The notes below the pieces were generated by a model. It was not told where the DNA came from. It did no database searches and saw only the letters and a list, made by a program, of their open reading frames with translations. A DNA stretch of 64,000 nt, taken from positions 1 to 64,000 of the forward strand of contig CAIQDX010000095.1 of NCBI GenBank assembly GCA_903870685.1, given 5' to 3'. This DNA is from an uncultured Chitinophagaceae bacterium (GTDB lineage: Bacteria > Bacteroidota > Bacteroidia > Chitinophagales > Chitinophagaceae). Below, piece by piece: positions 43,502-52,715 of the stretch (within the stretch, counting starts at the first letter, position 1; every line of letters starts with the position of its first letter). Position numbers and translations under genes: made by a program.

Positions 43502-44993
43502 TGGTTATTAGATTTTGTTCCTGATCTAATCGATATGTAACATTCATCAATGCAATAGACAAATAGAAATATACATTCGATGGAAATTGAACCAACGCTT
43601 CTTGCGGAAAATTTGCAATATTAAAAGTAAATACAATTAAAACTCCGGCAAGACAATATGATTTCAATTCAGGATCTCGAATACGATAATAGTTATTAAT
43701 TCCTGTCTTCAAAATGACAAACATCATGATACAAAAAATAGTTAATCCTATCCATCCCAATTCAACAGTTACACGAACATAGCCGCTATCTGGTGGAAAA
43801 TTGGCGAGATAAGAATTAGGTGCAAACTTCTTTCCCCATTCGCCGGTTGCGCCTAAACCTCCTCCTATTGGATGCGCCCAAACATAAGGTTTGATGCGGG
43901 CTTGATTCATCTTACGTAGTTTGTAAGATGCATCATCATTTGGTCTGAATGCACTTTGAAAACGTAAAATATTTTGATTGGATGTTGGCATAAAAATCAA
44001 ACCCACAACAAAAACACCCGCAACAATTACAAATATTAATATCTTCTTACTATAATTTAGAATGGCATATAAAACCAAAGCTGCAGGAATTAATGGAAAC
44101 GCTCCTCTTGTTCCAGAAAAAAGCATGGCCATTAAAATAATCGGAATGCAAATTATTAATATGGTTTTTTTAAAAGCTTTTAATGGACCGGTAAGTAACG
44201 CAATACATAAAAGTGTTACCACAACCATATTGTATGCAAATGTTACCGGATCGGAGAAGATGGAAAACTTTCGCCAATGTCCTGCAATAAATAATAATAA
44301 AGGCATGCCGGGTGAATGAATATATGCTTCTTCGAAAGGAAAAAAGCCAATGTATTCTTGTTTAATCGCATAAACGGCACCTATTAAAGAAAGAAATATC
44401 CACCACTTAAAAATAAGTTTTAAAAAAGCTTTGCTACGAATATTATACACGTAAATAAAATAGCTCAAGGCAACAAATGCAACCGAACGAACCGTGTAAA
44501 CCCAGGACTGTCTTGACTCTGCAGCCGGGTTAGCTACTTCAATAAAATTGTAAATGATCCAAACCAAAATCCAAACACTAACAGGTCCGGCTACTATAGC
44601 CCATTGTGGTTTTCTTTTTTGTTGAATATAAAATCCAAGAATAAATATTACCAACATACCATCCATCAATGTACCTAAAGGAAATGTAACACCTAATCGC
44701 AACAAGAACATGATGGCATATGCCAAAGTGATATAGACTAAAATTCCAAACTGCGGATTTATTATTAATGCAACAACCGAAGGAATAGCAATGATCACAA
44801 TTGTAAGAAGTACCGCAAAAACAAATCCATATTGCGCAACAGCAAATGCAGATAAGATTGCAAAAGCAGCAAACAAAATAAAACCCAAAGGATTAATTAA
44901 TTTTTCAATCAAAAACAATCTTCTTAACTCACTAACAAAAGTTTGCCATTTGGTTATTTGTTTTGGTTGAAGATATATTTGAAGATTTTCCAC
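43488..44993 (-). CDS. O-antigen ligase / Wzy-type polymerase family protein
   Basis: This 501-residue integral membrane protein has about 11-12 spans and a periplasmic loop containing SGTRGAFPLIPAALV and then ARIKPYVWAHPIGGGLGATG. This is the WaaL/Wzy pattern, in which SxxRG and an HxxGxG segment are conserved. It would join repeat units into polymer, or ligate polymer to an acceptor; sequence does not separate the two. The start is GTG at 44993, directly after the stop of a 47-residue gene. Confidence 0.87.
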   Translation of the reverse strand: MENLQIYLQPKQITKWQTFVSELRRLFLIEKLINPLGFILFAAFAILSAFAVAQYGFVFAVLLTIVIIAIPSVVALIINPQFGILVYITLAYAIMFLLRLGVTFPLGTLMDGMLVIFILGFYIQQKRKPQWAIVAGPVSVWILVWIIYNFIEVANPAAESRQSWVYTVRSVAFVALSYFIYVYNIRSKAFLKLIFKWWIFLSLIGAVYAIKQEYIGFFPFEEAYIHSPGMPLLLFIAGHWRKFSIFSDPVTFAYNMVVVTLLCIALLTGPLKAFKKTILIICIPIILMAMLFSGTRGAFPLIPAALVLYAILNYSKKILIFVIVAGVFVVGLIFMPTSNQNILRFQSAFRPNDDASYKLRKMNQARIKPYVWAHPIGGGLGATGEWGKKFAPNSYLANFPPDSGYVRVTVELGWIGLTIFCIMMFVILKTGINNYYRIRDPELKSYCLAGVLIVFTFNIANFPQEALVQFPSNVYFYLSIALMNVTYRLDQEQNLITNENK

Positions 44994-45137
44994 TTATGGC
45001 ACAAGCATTTTAATAAAGAAAAAAACAAGTATCACTATTACAAAACCAATAGCAACTTTTCTGGTAACTGCATTTATTCGAAATTGCAGTTCGGCTTTGG
45101 TTTCTGTAACAAACTTTATGGATGGATCTGTTCTCAT
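44994..45137 (-). CDS. 47-residue single-span membrane protein
   Basis: This ORF lies in the 146-bp gap between the glycosyltransferase gene and the ligase-like gene. It starts at ATG 45137, 3 bp past the previous stop, and its TAA is followed directly by the GTG start of the ligase-like gene. The protein is a hydrophilic half (MRTDPSIKFVTETKAELQF) followed by one transmembrane helix (VAIGFVIVILVFFFIKM). Placement without any spare base makes a real, translationally coupled gene likely. It could be a helper of the polymerase or co-polymerase. No family is recognised. Confidence 0.65.
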   Translation of the reverse strand: MRTDPSIKFVTETKAELQFRINAVTRKVAIGFVIVILVFFFIKMLVP

Positions 45138-45139
45138 AA

Positions 45140-46330
45140 TTATTCTTTCACTTCATCTAATTTTTTATCGTGATAATGTTGTGTAGCAACTGAATGTTTA
45201 TTTGCGTTTCTAACTTTCATCAACGAAAGAATTTGATAAAAAATAAATTTTGGTATGCCACCGAGTGATTGGTAAATACGTTTATCAGTATCTGAATTTA
45301 ATAACGCAATAAAAAAACCGGCAGTAAAAAGAATAAATCCAATTAACCATGTCAATGCAATAATCGGATCGATAAAAATATTTGCGCACATTAAAAGAAA
45401 TGAAAGAATCAGAAATATAAATAATGGTGGACGAAGTAATATAAAGCCAAATACAAATTGATTCCAGTTGAAATTAAAAATTCCTTTTGCAACTAATACA
45501 AAACCAAATTTGAAATATCTAAACCAGGTATTAATCCATCGGGCTCTTTGTTTAACTAATTGATCGGAACGAGAAGTTTTTTCGTCGTACACGATCGCGT
45601 CTTTTGTAAAAGCAATTCTATATTTTCTTGATAAAATCTCTTTCTGTAACACTTTATCAAAACCTGCGCCGGTAATATCTAAATGTTCCAGACATTTTCG
45701 ATACAAATCAACTGTGAAGGCCATTCCCGAACCGGCTAACGTTGCTGACGAACCAACAGCAAATAGTATTTGTCCATCAAAATAATGATAATACACATCT
45801 CTCGCAGCATCAACACAGGCAACGGTTGTGTCTAAATTTTTTGCTTTTCGTTCGCCTTGTACTGCTTCAAAACCTGCATCAAAATATGGATTGAGTTTTT
45901 TGAGATAAGATGGCTCAACTAAATTATCACTATCAATGATCGTCAATCGATCATGATTTCTTTTGAAACGATGAATAGCATAAAAATGAGAACGCGTATT
46001 ACTTCCCAAAGTATTTTCGGGACGCAAAACAATTACTTTTTCATCATCGAATTTTAAATTACTTACATCGCATTTATCGGCAACAATATAGATCAGATAA
46101 TTTTTGTAATCCAATTTCAACAACGAATCGATAACCGGTGGCAGTGTATGTGTTTGTTCGTATGCCGTAACAATAATTGCATAATCGGCTTCATCGGAAG
46201 AAATGTTTTTGCTGATCGAATTTTCTTTTTTTAAAAGATAAATCAGATAAAGAAAAAAAGGAAATACCAGATTATATCCAATCAATAATTGAAAGATAAT
46301 CCATACGATATTGGCTAAAGAGGTAATCAT
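45140..46330 (-). CDS. Membrane glycosyltransferase family 2
   Basis: This 396-residue GT-A enzyme has an N-terminal span (IVWIIFQLLIGYNLVFPFFL) and three C-terminal spans. YAIIVTAYEQTHTLPPVIDS is the donor-site start, TIIDSDNLVEPSYL the DxD motif, and VKQRARWINTWFRYFKFG is a QRxRW-type box, which is associated with processive synthases. It could be a synthase-like enzyme making a β-linked backbone, or a standard transferase. It lies 6 bp after the Wzc-like gene. Confidence 0.88.
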   Translation of the reverse strand: MITSLANIVWIIFQLLIGYNLVFPFFLYLIYLLKKENSISKNISSDEADYAIIVTAYEQTHTLPPVIDSLLKLDYKNYLIYIVADKCDVSNLKFDDEKVIVLRPENTLGSNTRSHFYAIHRFKRNHDRLTIIDSDNLVEPSYLKKLNPYFDAGFEAVQGERKAKNLDTTVACVDAARDVYYHYFDGQILFAVGSSATLAGSGMAFTVDLYRKCLEHLDITGAGFDKVLQKEILSRKYRIAFTKDAIVYDEKTSRSDQLVKQRARWINTWFRYFKFGFVLVAKGIFNFNWNQFVFGFILLRPPLFIFLILSFLLMCANIFIDPIIALTWLIGFILFTAGFFIALLNSDTDKRIYQSLGGIPKFIFYQILSLMKVRNANKHSVATQHYHDKKLDEVKE

Positions 46331-46336
46331 AAAAAT

Positions 46337-48520
46337 TTATTTTTTTCTAAACCACCCTTGTTTCTTTGGCTTATGTTTTCTATTCCCAACTTTATTTAAA
46401 ACCCATCCAATAAATTTATCGTCCAAACCTTTCAAATAATTTACTTCGTCATTTTTAGCCGGTGTTATTGTTTGATTAGCTGAAAAAACAGTAACCAGCT
46501 TATCTCCAAATGCCACCCACTCCTTTGATCTGTTCATTGTTTCTAAAGCAGCCATTTCGATGATGATGACATCGAAAACTTTTTCCAATGCATTTATTTT
46601 TTCACGAATATTTTTTTCATCACTTAATTCTAATAAAGAAACATCACCACCTTTTGTACCAAGAGTGCTGATCTTATTTCCGGTAACAATTTCTTTTACC
46701 GAAATTTTATCATTCAAATAATCTTCTAAAAATAAATCAGATTGATAGGTAGAAGTAATTACGGGATCGCCAAAGTTTCCATCAATCAACAAAACTTTTT
46801 TATTGATGACAGAAAAAGCATAAGCCAAACTTAAAGCTGTGATTGTTTTTCCTTCGAAAGGTTTTATACTGGTAACCAATAAAGTTTTACCATTCTTCAT
46901 CTCATTTTCAATTTCGAATCTGGTGGATCGTAATAAATTTCTAAACTCAATTTTAGTTTTATCATTTTCTTCGGTCCATACATTTTGCAAATCGATCACT
47001 GATGTTTTGATGAAAGGAAGAAAACCTAATACAGGCAAATTTGTTTTATCGGCTAATTCTTTTGAAACATGAATCGAATCGTCGAGATAAAATAAAACAA
47101 ACATTACCACCATACAAAACACAAAACTTAACATGCCTGCTAAAACTATCATCAATGATTTTTTTGATGGCTGTGCACCACCTGGCATTGCTAATTCTAT
47201 TTGTCGTAAACGAACTGAGAAGCTTGATTCCAGACTTGTTTGATTGAATTTCTTTAATATTTCAATATACTCTTTACTGGCAATATCAATTTCGGTTTCG
47301 TAAGATTGAATAACTGCTTCGTGTGGTACTAATCGATCGAATTTTTCATTCAATTTTACTAATTCAGACTTTAAAGTATTTACACTATTCTTTGCCAACT
47401 CGAGTTGAACTTCCAAATTTAATTTTTGCATTACCAAGCTCTCTTTTGCTGCTAATGGATTAAGTATATACTTATCTGTTGACTGATTAATTTGTGAAGT
47501 AAGCAAAGTTTGCAAAGAATCAATTTTACTTTTATATCGCACATCATAATTGCTCTTTACATATTCTTGTGATAATTGTTTTAAATTATCTTTTGTATTA
47601 ACTATTTCCTGATTGATTTTTGTAAGCGTACTTTCTAAATATCTTCTATCCTGTTCATTAAATTTCTTGTCGATACTTTCCAAAGCTCCCTGATCCGCAA
47701 TGATATCTTTATCGGTCATTTCCTTTTTGGTTTCAAAATCTGAGATCTGACCATATAAACTTTTTGCTTGTTCGTTTAAATTTAAAACACGGTTAGTTAT
47801 TTTATAATTTTTTAGATCTTGCATTTGTCCATTCATCACACCGCGTTTCATTTTCATCAAACTATCTAAAAAATTAACCGCTTTCATTTGATTTTCTCTC
47901 ACCAAAAAAGAATAATAAACTATAAATTCCTGACAAAGCGTATTAATTACAGAAGCAGAAAGTAATGGAGAATCAGATTCAAATTCTAGATCAATAAAAT
48001 CGCTGTTATTTGCCCGATAAATAGTTAATTTTTTTCGAAGAGATTGATCATCATAACCCATTGAAGAAATTAGATCGTTTAACCCTTTTTGATCATCATC
48101 CCATAAAGAAAGAGGTTCTCTGGATTTATATTTTTGTTCAAATACTTCTATTGCATGTTTCTTTGAATCTTTATTCAAATAACCCAATAACTTACTTGGT
48201 TTTCGATATGGATTTTTATCGGTAAGATCATGAATGATTAATTGATATGAAACCTGATCAAAAATTTTTTTCAACTGCATCATTTGAATAAGATTGCTGA
48301 ACTCCTGATTGATCTTATTCTCACCGGCATCGGCAGATTGATTATTAATCAATTCTTGTTGCGATTGATCAACCAATCCGGTTGCAACTCTTCCTTTAGA
48401 AGTATAAGAGTCGGGCATTTTACGAACCAGAAAATAGGTTAACACGATCGCAATAAGTGGTACTGCAATAAGTGTAAACTTTTGCCGACCTAACAGTTTT
48501 AAAAAATTAGACATTTCCAT
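46337..48520 (-). CDS. Wzc-like chain-length/co-polymerase protein with decayed kinase domain
   Basis: This 727-residue inner-membrane protein has a Wzz-type first span (FTLIAVPLIAIVLTYFLVRK), a long periplasmic coiled-coil region (about 60-440), a second span (MIVLAGMLSFVFCMVVMFVL) and a cytoplasmic BY-kinase-like domain. The kinase site is altered: Walker A reads KPFEGKT near residue 550, Walker A' reads LLIDGNFGDP, and Walker B reads DVIIIEMAAL where DTPP is normal. The C-terminal tail ends KKQGWFRKK, without a tyrosine cluster. It may therefore regulate chain length without tyrosine kinase activity. Its ATG overlaps the stop of the TolC-like gene by one base. Confidence 0.87.
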   Translation of the reverse strand: MEMSNFLKLLGRQKFTLIAVPLIAIVLTYFLVRKMPDSYTSKGRVATGLVDQSQQELINNQSADAGENKINQEFSNLIQMMQLKKIFDQVSYQLIIHDLTDKNPYRKPSKLLGYLNKDSKKHAIEVFEQKYKSREPLSLWDDDQKGLNDLISSMGYDDQSLRKKLTIYRANNSDFIDLEFESDSPLLSASVINTLCQEFIVYYSFLVRENQMKAVNFLDSLMKMKRGVMNGQMQDLKNYKITNRVLNLNEQAKSLYGQISDFETKKEMTDKDIIADQGALESIDKKFNEQDRRYLESTLTKINQEIVNTKDNLKQLSQEYVKSNYDVRYKSKIDSLQTLLTSQINQSTDKYILNPLAAKESLVMQKLNLEVQLELAKNSVNTLKSELVKLNEKFDRLVPHEAVIQSYETEIDIASKEYIEILKKFNQTSLESSFSVRLRQIELAMPGGAQPSKKSLMIVLAGMLSFVFCMVVMFVLFYLDDSIHVSKELADKTNLPVLGFLPFIKTSVIDLQNVWTEENDKTKIEFRNLLRSTRFEIENEMKNGKTLLVTSIKPFEGKTITALSLAYAFSVINKKVLLIDGNFGDPVITSTYQSDLFLEDYLNDKISVKEIVTGNKISTLGTKGGDVSLLELSDEKNIREKINALEKVFDVIIIEMAALETMNRSKEWVAFGDKLVTVFSANQTITPAKNDEVNYLKGLDDKFIGWVLNKVGNRKHKPKKQGWFRKK

Positions 48521-49194
48521 TAGTGAATATCTTCAAGTTTTTTATCAATTAATTCTTCGATTGTACTCTTTGCCACTAAAACCAATCCTTCTGCCGCAAT
48601 AATATTTTGTTTAGAAGAAGAAACATTAAGTAACGCCTTTGTATAGTTTTCGAAATTTTCTTCTCCTTTTTCAAACTTATATTTTACCTGTCTGTACACT
48701 GCTTCAACATCCAACGACATTAATGATAGCACTCGTAAAGAAATTAACGACTGAATATATTTATAGTATCTCGCTTTTACTTCGGCTTCAATATTTAAAA
48801 GTGCTTGTTCTTTATTCAATATTGAAATTTTTATTTCCTCTTTTGCCTGTTTAATATTATGCGGTTTAACAACAACATTTCCAACATTAAAAAAGAAGCC
48901 AACCTGATAACCGGATAATGTTGGACTTGATAATGATGTTGCGTTTGTTGGGCTATACGACATAGAAAATGTAAGAAGATCGAACCAACCCAATTTTGCT
49001 TTTTTTAAATTATCATTAGCAGTTATAATTCTGTGATCGTAAGTTTTTATGTTAGGGTATCTTGCTTTTGCAGTATCAATTAATTTTTGAAGAAATTTAT
49101 AATCCACTTCGGGCAACATTGATTCCTGTGCATTTGAAATATACATCACAGAAATAAAAAAAATAGTTAGCAGATGCTTTAATTTCACAGGCAT
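48520..49194 (-). CDS. Half-length TolC-family outer-membrane protein
   Basis: This 224-residue protein starts at ATG 49194 with a signal peptide (LLTIFFISVMYISNAQ); an upstream ATG at 49239 would weaken it. The mature part matches one TolC-type repeat: DNLKKAKLGWFDLLTFSMSY, a strand pair with SSPTLSGYQVGFFFNVG, then long helices (KQAKEEIKISILNKEQALLN). A TolC protomer usually has two such repeats in about 430-480 residues. It sits immediately ahead of the co-polymerase gene where a Wza-type export protein would be expected. It heads the operon, 254 bp from the divergent acetyltransferase gene. Confidence 0.8.
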   Translation of the reverse strand: MPVKLKHLLTIFFISVMYISNAQESMLPEVDYKFLQKLIDTAKARYPNIKTYDHRIITANDNLKKAKLGWFDLLTFSMSYSPTNATSLSSPTLSGYQVGFFFNVGNVVVKPHNIKQAKEEIKISILNKEQALLNIEAEVKARYYKYIQSLISLRVLSLMSLDVEAVYRQVKYKFEKGEENFENYTKALLNVSSSKQNIIAAEGLVLVAKSTIEELIDKKLEDIH

Positions 49195-49447
49195 TATTGG
49201 AAGTATTTTCAATAATAAAATTTTGCCAATTGCTGGCATGGATTTTATGTTTTGGTTAATATGTAATTCGATTTTTTATTAAAATCAATTACTATTCTGA
49301 TTTCTCTGTTTTAAAGGTAATAAAAAGAAATGTTTTATTCTAATATTCTATGGCTTTTATGATTAAAATCAGTAATGAAATTTATTCGTCAAAATAAGAT
49401 GCTTTGCTAGCAAAAAAAAATTAACTTTAAATGTATAATCCAATATT

Positions 49448-50062
49448 ATGTCTTTAAAAGATTCTATTAAAAGTAATCCCCGAATAAAAAAATTTGTTCA
49501 TTGGTTGTTAGTGCCTTCAAACGAAGCCAGGCCAAGGCTTTGGGTAAAATGGTTTGTAAATCCTTTCATTCATAAAAAAGGAAAAGGCGCTAAAATAAGG
49601 TGCAGAACAAGGGTTGACGTATTGCCATTTAATCAATTTATTTTAGGCGATCATTCTACCATCGAAGATTTCAGTACTATTAATAATGGAGTTGGCGATG
49701 TTATCATCGGACATCATACTTTAATAGGTATGGGCAACACTATTATTGGTCCAATTACAATTGGCAACAATGTGATTTTTGCGCAAAATATTGTTGCAAG
49801 CGCATTAAATCATGAGTATCGCGATATTAATATTCCTATCCTAGAACAAAAAATTTTAACTGCAGCAATTGTTATTGAAGATGAATGTTGGATTGCCGCC
49901 AATGCTGTAATTACTTCGGGTGTAACTATTGGTAAACATAGTGTGGTTGCGGCGGCTGCATTAGTTACAAAAAATATCCCGCCTTATTCTGTTGCTGTTG
50001 GCAACCCTGCAAAAGTGATTAAACAATATGACTTTGAAAAAAAGGAATGGGTAAGAGTATAA
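49448..50062 (+). CDS. Left-handed β-helix acetyltransferase
   Basis: This 204-residue hexapeptide-repeat protein contains the repeats STIEDFSTINNGVGDVIIGH, LIGMGNTIIGPITIGNNV and CWIAANAVITSGVTIGKHSV, ending VAVGNPAKVIKQYD. The catalytic histidine is probably in ASALNHEYRD. It acetylates a sugar or amine with acetyl-CoA and is likely to decorate the surface polysaccharide. It is a lone plus-strand gene between the operon and the regulator at 50094. Confidence 0.9.
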   Translation: MSLKDSIKSNPRIKKFVHWLLVPSNEARPRLWVKWFVNPFIHKKGKGAKIRCRTRVDVLPFNQFILGDHSTIEDFSTINNGVGDVIIGHHTLIGMGNTIIGPITIGNNVIFAQNIVASALNHEYRDINIPILEQKILTAAIVIEDECWIAANAVITSGVTIGKHSVVAAAALVTKNIPPYSVAVGNPAKVIKQYDFEKKEWVRV

Positions 50063-50093
50063 ATTAATTTAAGTAAAGTTGAATTGCAAATTT

Positions 50094-50720
50094 TTACACG
50101 AGTTTATGCTCAATTGCATATTTAATTAATTCGGTATTCGTGTGCATGTGCATTTTTTCAAGTATTCTTGCTCTATAAGTACTGATTGTATTAACACTCA
50201 ACGAAAGTGATTCGGCCATTTCAGAAATACTTTTACCTAAAGCAATAAATTTCATTACTTCAAATTCTCTGTTCGATAAACTTTCATGAGGTGCTTTATC
50301 GAGATTGTCGCCATAAGCATCAGCAAGTAATTCTGAAATTTCTGGAGTGATGTATCTTTTACCACGAAGAATATATTCAACTGCTTTTATTAATTCATCC
50401 GGAGCACTGTCTTTTGTAAGATAACCCGAAGCACCAGCCTTAATGGCACGTACCGCATATTCTTCGGCTGAATGAACACTCAAAACAAGTAATGGTGTTT
50501 TAGGTGCAAAATCTTTTACTTCTTTAATAATTTCAATGCCCGATCTTCCCGGCATAGTGATATCAGAAATAATAACAGAATAAGTTTCTTTAGAAACTTT
50601 CTTTAATAGATCAACAGCATCTACAACCTCATCAATTTGTGCATGAGGATATTCTTCTGTTAAAATCAATCTCAATCCTTTTCTTACAACACTGTGATCA
50701 TCTGCAATTAAAATTTTCAT
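50094..50720 (-). CDS. NarL/LuxR-type response regulator
   Basis: This 208-residue regulator has a receiver domain with ADDHSVVRKGL, the phospho-aspartate D53 in VIISDITMPG and TKDSAPDELI at its end. The LuxR helix-turn-helix (about 143-205) contains LSNREFEVMKFIALGKSISE. It lies 104 bp from the sugar-transferase gene on the same strand. Control of the polysaccharide genes by it is inferred from position. Confidence 0.93.
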   Translation of the reverse strand: MKILIADDHSVVRKGLRLILTEEYPHAQIDEVVDAVDLLKKVSKETYSVIISDITMPGRSGIEIIKEVKDFAPKTPLLVLSVHSAEEYAVRAIKAGASGYLTKDSAPDELIKAVEYILRGKRYITPEISELLADAYGDNLDKAPHESLSNREFEVMKFIALGKSISEMAESLSLSVNTISTYRARILEKMHMHTNTELIKYAIEHKLV

Positions 50721-50824
50721 AGACTATTTTTTATTCAAACCAAAGGTTGAAGTTATAATAAATATAAAAGTGTTATAGAATAATTATATGAGTAAAAGGT
50801 TTTAATCCTTTTAATGATACAAAA

Positions 50825-52033
50825 TCAAACACTTTCTTTTTGAAACAATGCGGGGATTGTTTTTAAAATTAATTTTATATCGTTTATAAAACTGTGATTT
50901 TTTGCATACACATTATCTAACATTAATCTTTCGTCTTCACTCATTTCACCTTTGCCTCGTTTTTCAACTTGCCATAAACCGGTAATACCTGCAGGTGCCA
51001 TAAAACGTAAAGAATATTTATCGGTAGTTAATTTTTCGGCTTCATATAAAGGCAATGGTCGATTGCCAACAATACTCATATCGCCAATAATCACATTCCA
51101 TAATTGTGGCAACTCATCAATACTGGTATTGCGTATAAACTTACCCACTTTGGTTATTCGGGGATCGTCTTTTAATTTAATAAAAGCCGAACCCTTATTC
51201 TTTTTTGAATAATTAAATTCTTTTTCGCACCATTGAATATTATCCGCATAAATCGGAAACTGACATTTTGATCCGGCTCTTTTACAGTCATCACATAAAA
51301 AAATCCCATCATCATTTACTTCTTCTTCTGGCAAATTATCTTTTTTGGCTTCAGCATATTGATTCAAATGTTTCAAATCTTTTAATCGTTTATCTGCATC
51401 TGCAAACATGGAACGAAATTTAAAAAATTTAAACACTCGATAACCTGTTCCTACACGTAACGAATAATAAAATGCCGGCCCTTTTGATTCAAATTTTATT
51501 AAGATATAAACAATTATAAACAGAGGCGATAAACAGAGTAAAGCGAGCCCGGCAAAGAATAAATCAAATAGGCGTTTTATTAAAGGGGTCTTATATGGCT
51601 TATAAATATTGCCTTTTCTTTTATTATTAATCTCGCCCCAGTATTCAATTAAAAAATTGATTCTTGTTTGCAATTTTATAATGCTGAGAGGATTCACAAA
51701 TATTTCAGCGATACCTGCTTTCAAAGCAATCTTAGAAATATTTTCATTAAAATGATTGCAAATCAAAAAAAATGGAATCTCTTCTTTAATTTTTTTCTGA
51801 ATATTTTCTAATAATGAAACCCCGCCGGGTGCCATCACTTCGCTTTGTGAAATAATTGCAGCTACGGTAAATTTTTGTTTCTCTAACTGATTAAAAAAAG
51901 ATAAACCATTTTGAAAAGAGCGAATCTGTCGTCCCTTAAAATCAATATTCAAGAATAATGAATGAACGACTTCGGTGCAATTTATTAAAGCAATTATTTG
52001 TGAATTATTATCGGATAAATTCTTGTTGTTCAT
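50825..52033 (-). CDS. Undecaprenyl-phosphate sugar transferase fused to a degenerate receiver
   Basis: This 402-residue initiating transferase starts chain building by placing the first sugar-phosphate on the lipid carrier. Residues 12-128 look like a receiver domain (QIIALINCTEVVHSLF, then FTVAAIISQSEVMAPGGVSL) but the phosphate-accepting aspartate has become S62 or a neighbour, and the lysine near the end reads FVNPLS instead of VKPF, so phosphorylation is unlikely. From residue 150 the PglC/WcaJ-type catalytic part follows, with KRLFDLFFAGLALLCLSP as membrane segment, KFRSMF, then DELPQLWNVIIGDMSIVGNR. A loop between them has cysteines C247, C250, C257 and C269, a possible zinc site. Confidence 0.88.
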   Translation of the reverse strand: MNNKNLSDNNSQIIALINCTEVVHSLFLNIDFKGRQIRSFQNGLSFFNQLEKQKFTVAAIISQSEVMAPGGVSLLENIQKKIKEEIPFFLICNHFNENISKIALKAGIAEIFVNPLSIIKLQTRINFLIEYWGEINNKRKGNIYKPYKTPLIKRLFDLFFAGLALLCLSPLFIIVYILIKFESKGPAFYYSLRVGTGYRVFKFFKFRSMFADADKRLKDLKHLNQYAEAKKDNLPEEEVNDDGIFLCDDCKRAGSKCQFPIYADNIQWCEKEFNYSKKNKGSAFIKLKDDPRITKVGKFIRNTSIDELPQLWNVIIGDMSIVGNRPLPLYEAEKLTTDKYSLRFMAPAGITGLWQVEKRGKGEMSEDERLMLDNVYAKNHSFINDIKLILKTIPALFQKESV

Positions 52034-52053
52034 AGTGATAGGATTATAAAAAA

Positions 52054-52449
52054 TTATTTGCCAATTCTTCTCAAAATCACTCGTATCCTAGCTTCCAGCT
52101 CTCTCGGATTAAATGGTTTTACAACATAATCATCAGCACCTGCATTCAAACATTTAATGCGCATTTCAGAACTATCCTCGCCGGATAAAATCATAATTGG
52201 AATAGAATTAAAAAAATCACTCGCTTTAATTTGAGCAATTAATTCAAGTCCATTTAACTTGGGTACATTCAAATCGGAGATAACTAAGTCGGGCATATTG
52301 CCATCTTGCAAAAAGGATAATGCATCAACACCATTGTGGCAAATTACTGCATCGAAAATGCCATTTAAATATTCGTTCAATATGGTTTGCATGTAAACAT
52401 CGTCTTCCACTACAAGAATTTTGGAGCGATTAGAATTGGAGAAACTCAT
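52054..52449 (-). CDS. Single-domain response regulator
   Basis: This 131-residue CheY-like receiver has VVEDDVYM at the start, phospho-aspartate D59 in LVISDLNVPKLNG and DDYVVKPFNPRELEARIRV with the conserved lysine. There is no output domain. It lies 20 bp upstream of the receiver-fused sugar transferase and is divergent (266 bp) from the hybrid kinase. It is a plausible phospho-target of that kinase, which is inferred from position only. Confidence 0.93.
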   Translation of the reverse strand: MSFSNSNRSKILVVEDDVYMQTILNEYLNGIFDAVICHNGVDALSFLQDGNMPDLVISDLNVPKLNGLELIAQIKASDFFNSIPIMILSGEDSSEMRIKCLNAGADDYVVKPFNPRELEARIRVILRRIGK

Positions 52450-52715
52450 AGCACTTTTTTTGGTTTATAATAGAATATGGTCTGTAATTTACTTATTTTT
52501 CACTTTAATTACAATTATATTCCAATTTTCTTCTAGAAAATTCGATATGAAAACACCAAGATTTTTCTAAAAAAACTTTACCTTGTTACTAACAAATTTT
52601 TATTATATACCGAACAATGTTATGACATCTAGTGCTTCAATAAGTTACAGTTAAATTCGTACTTTGCTTTATCTAAAAAATATTTAATGAAAAACCTTCC
52701 ATAGTTTAATTTCTT

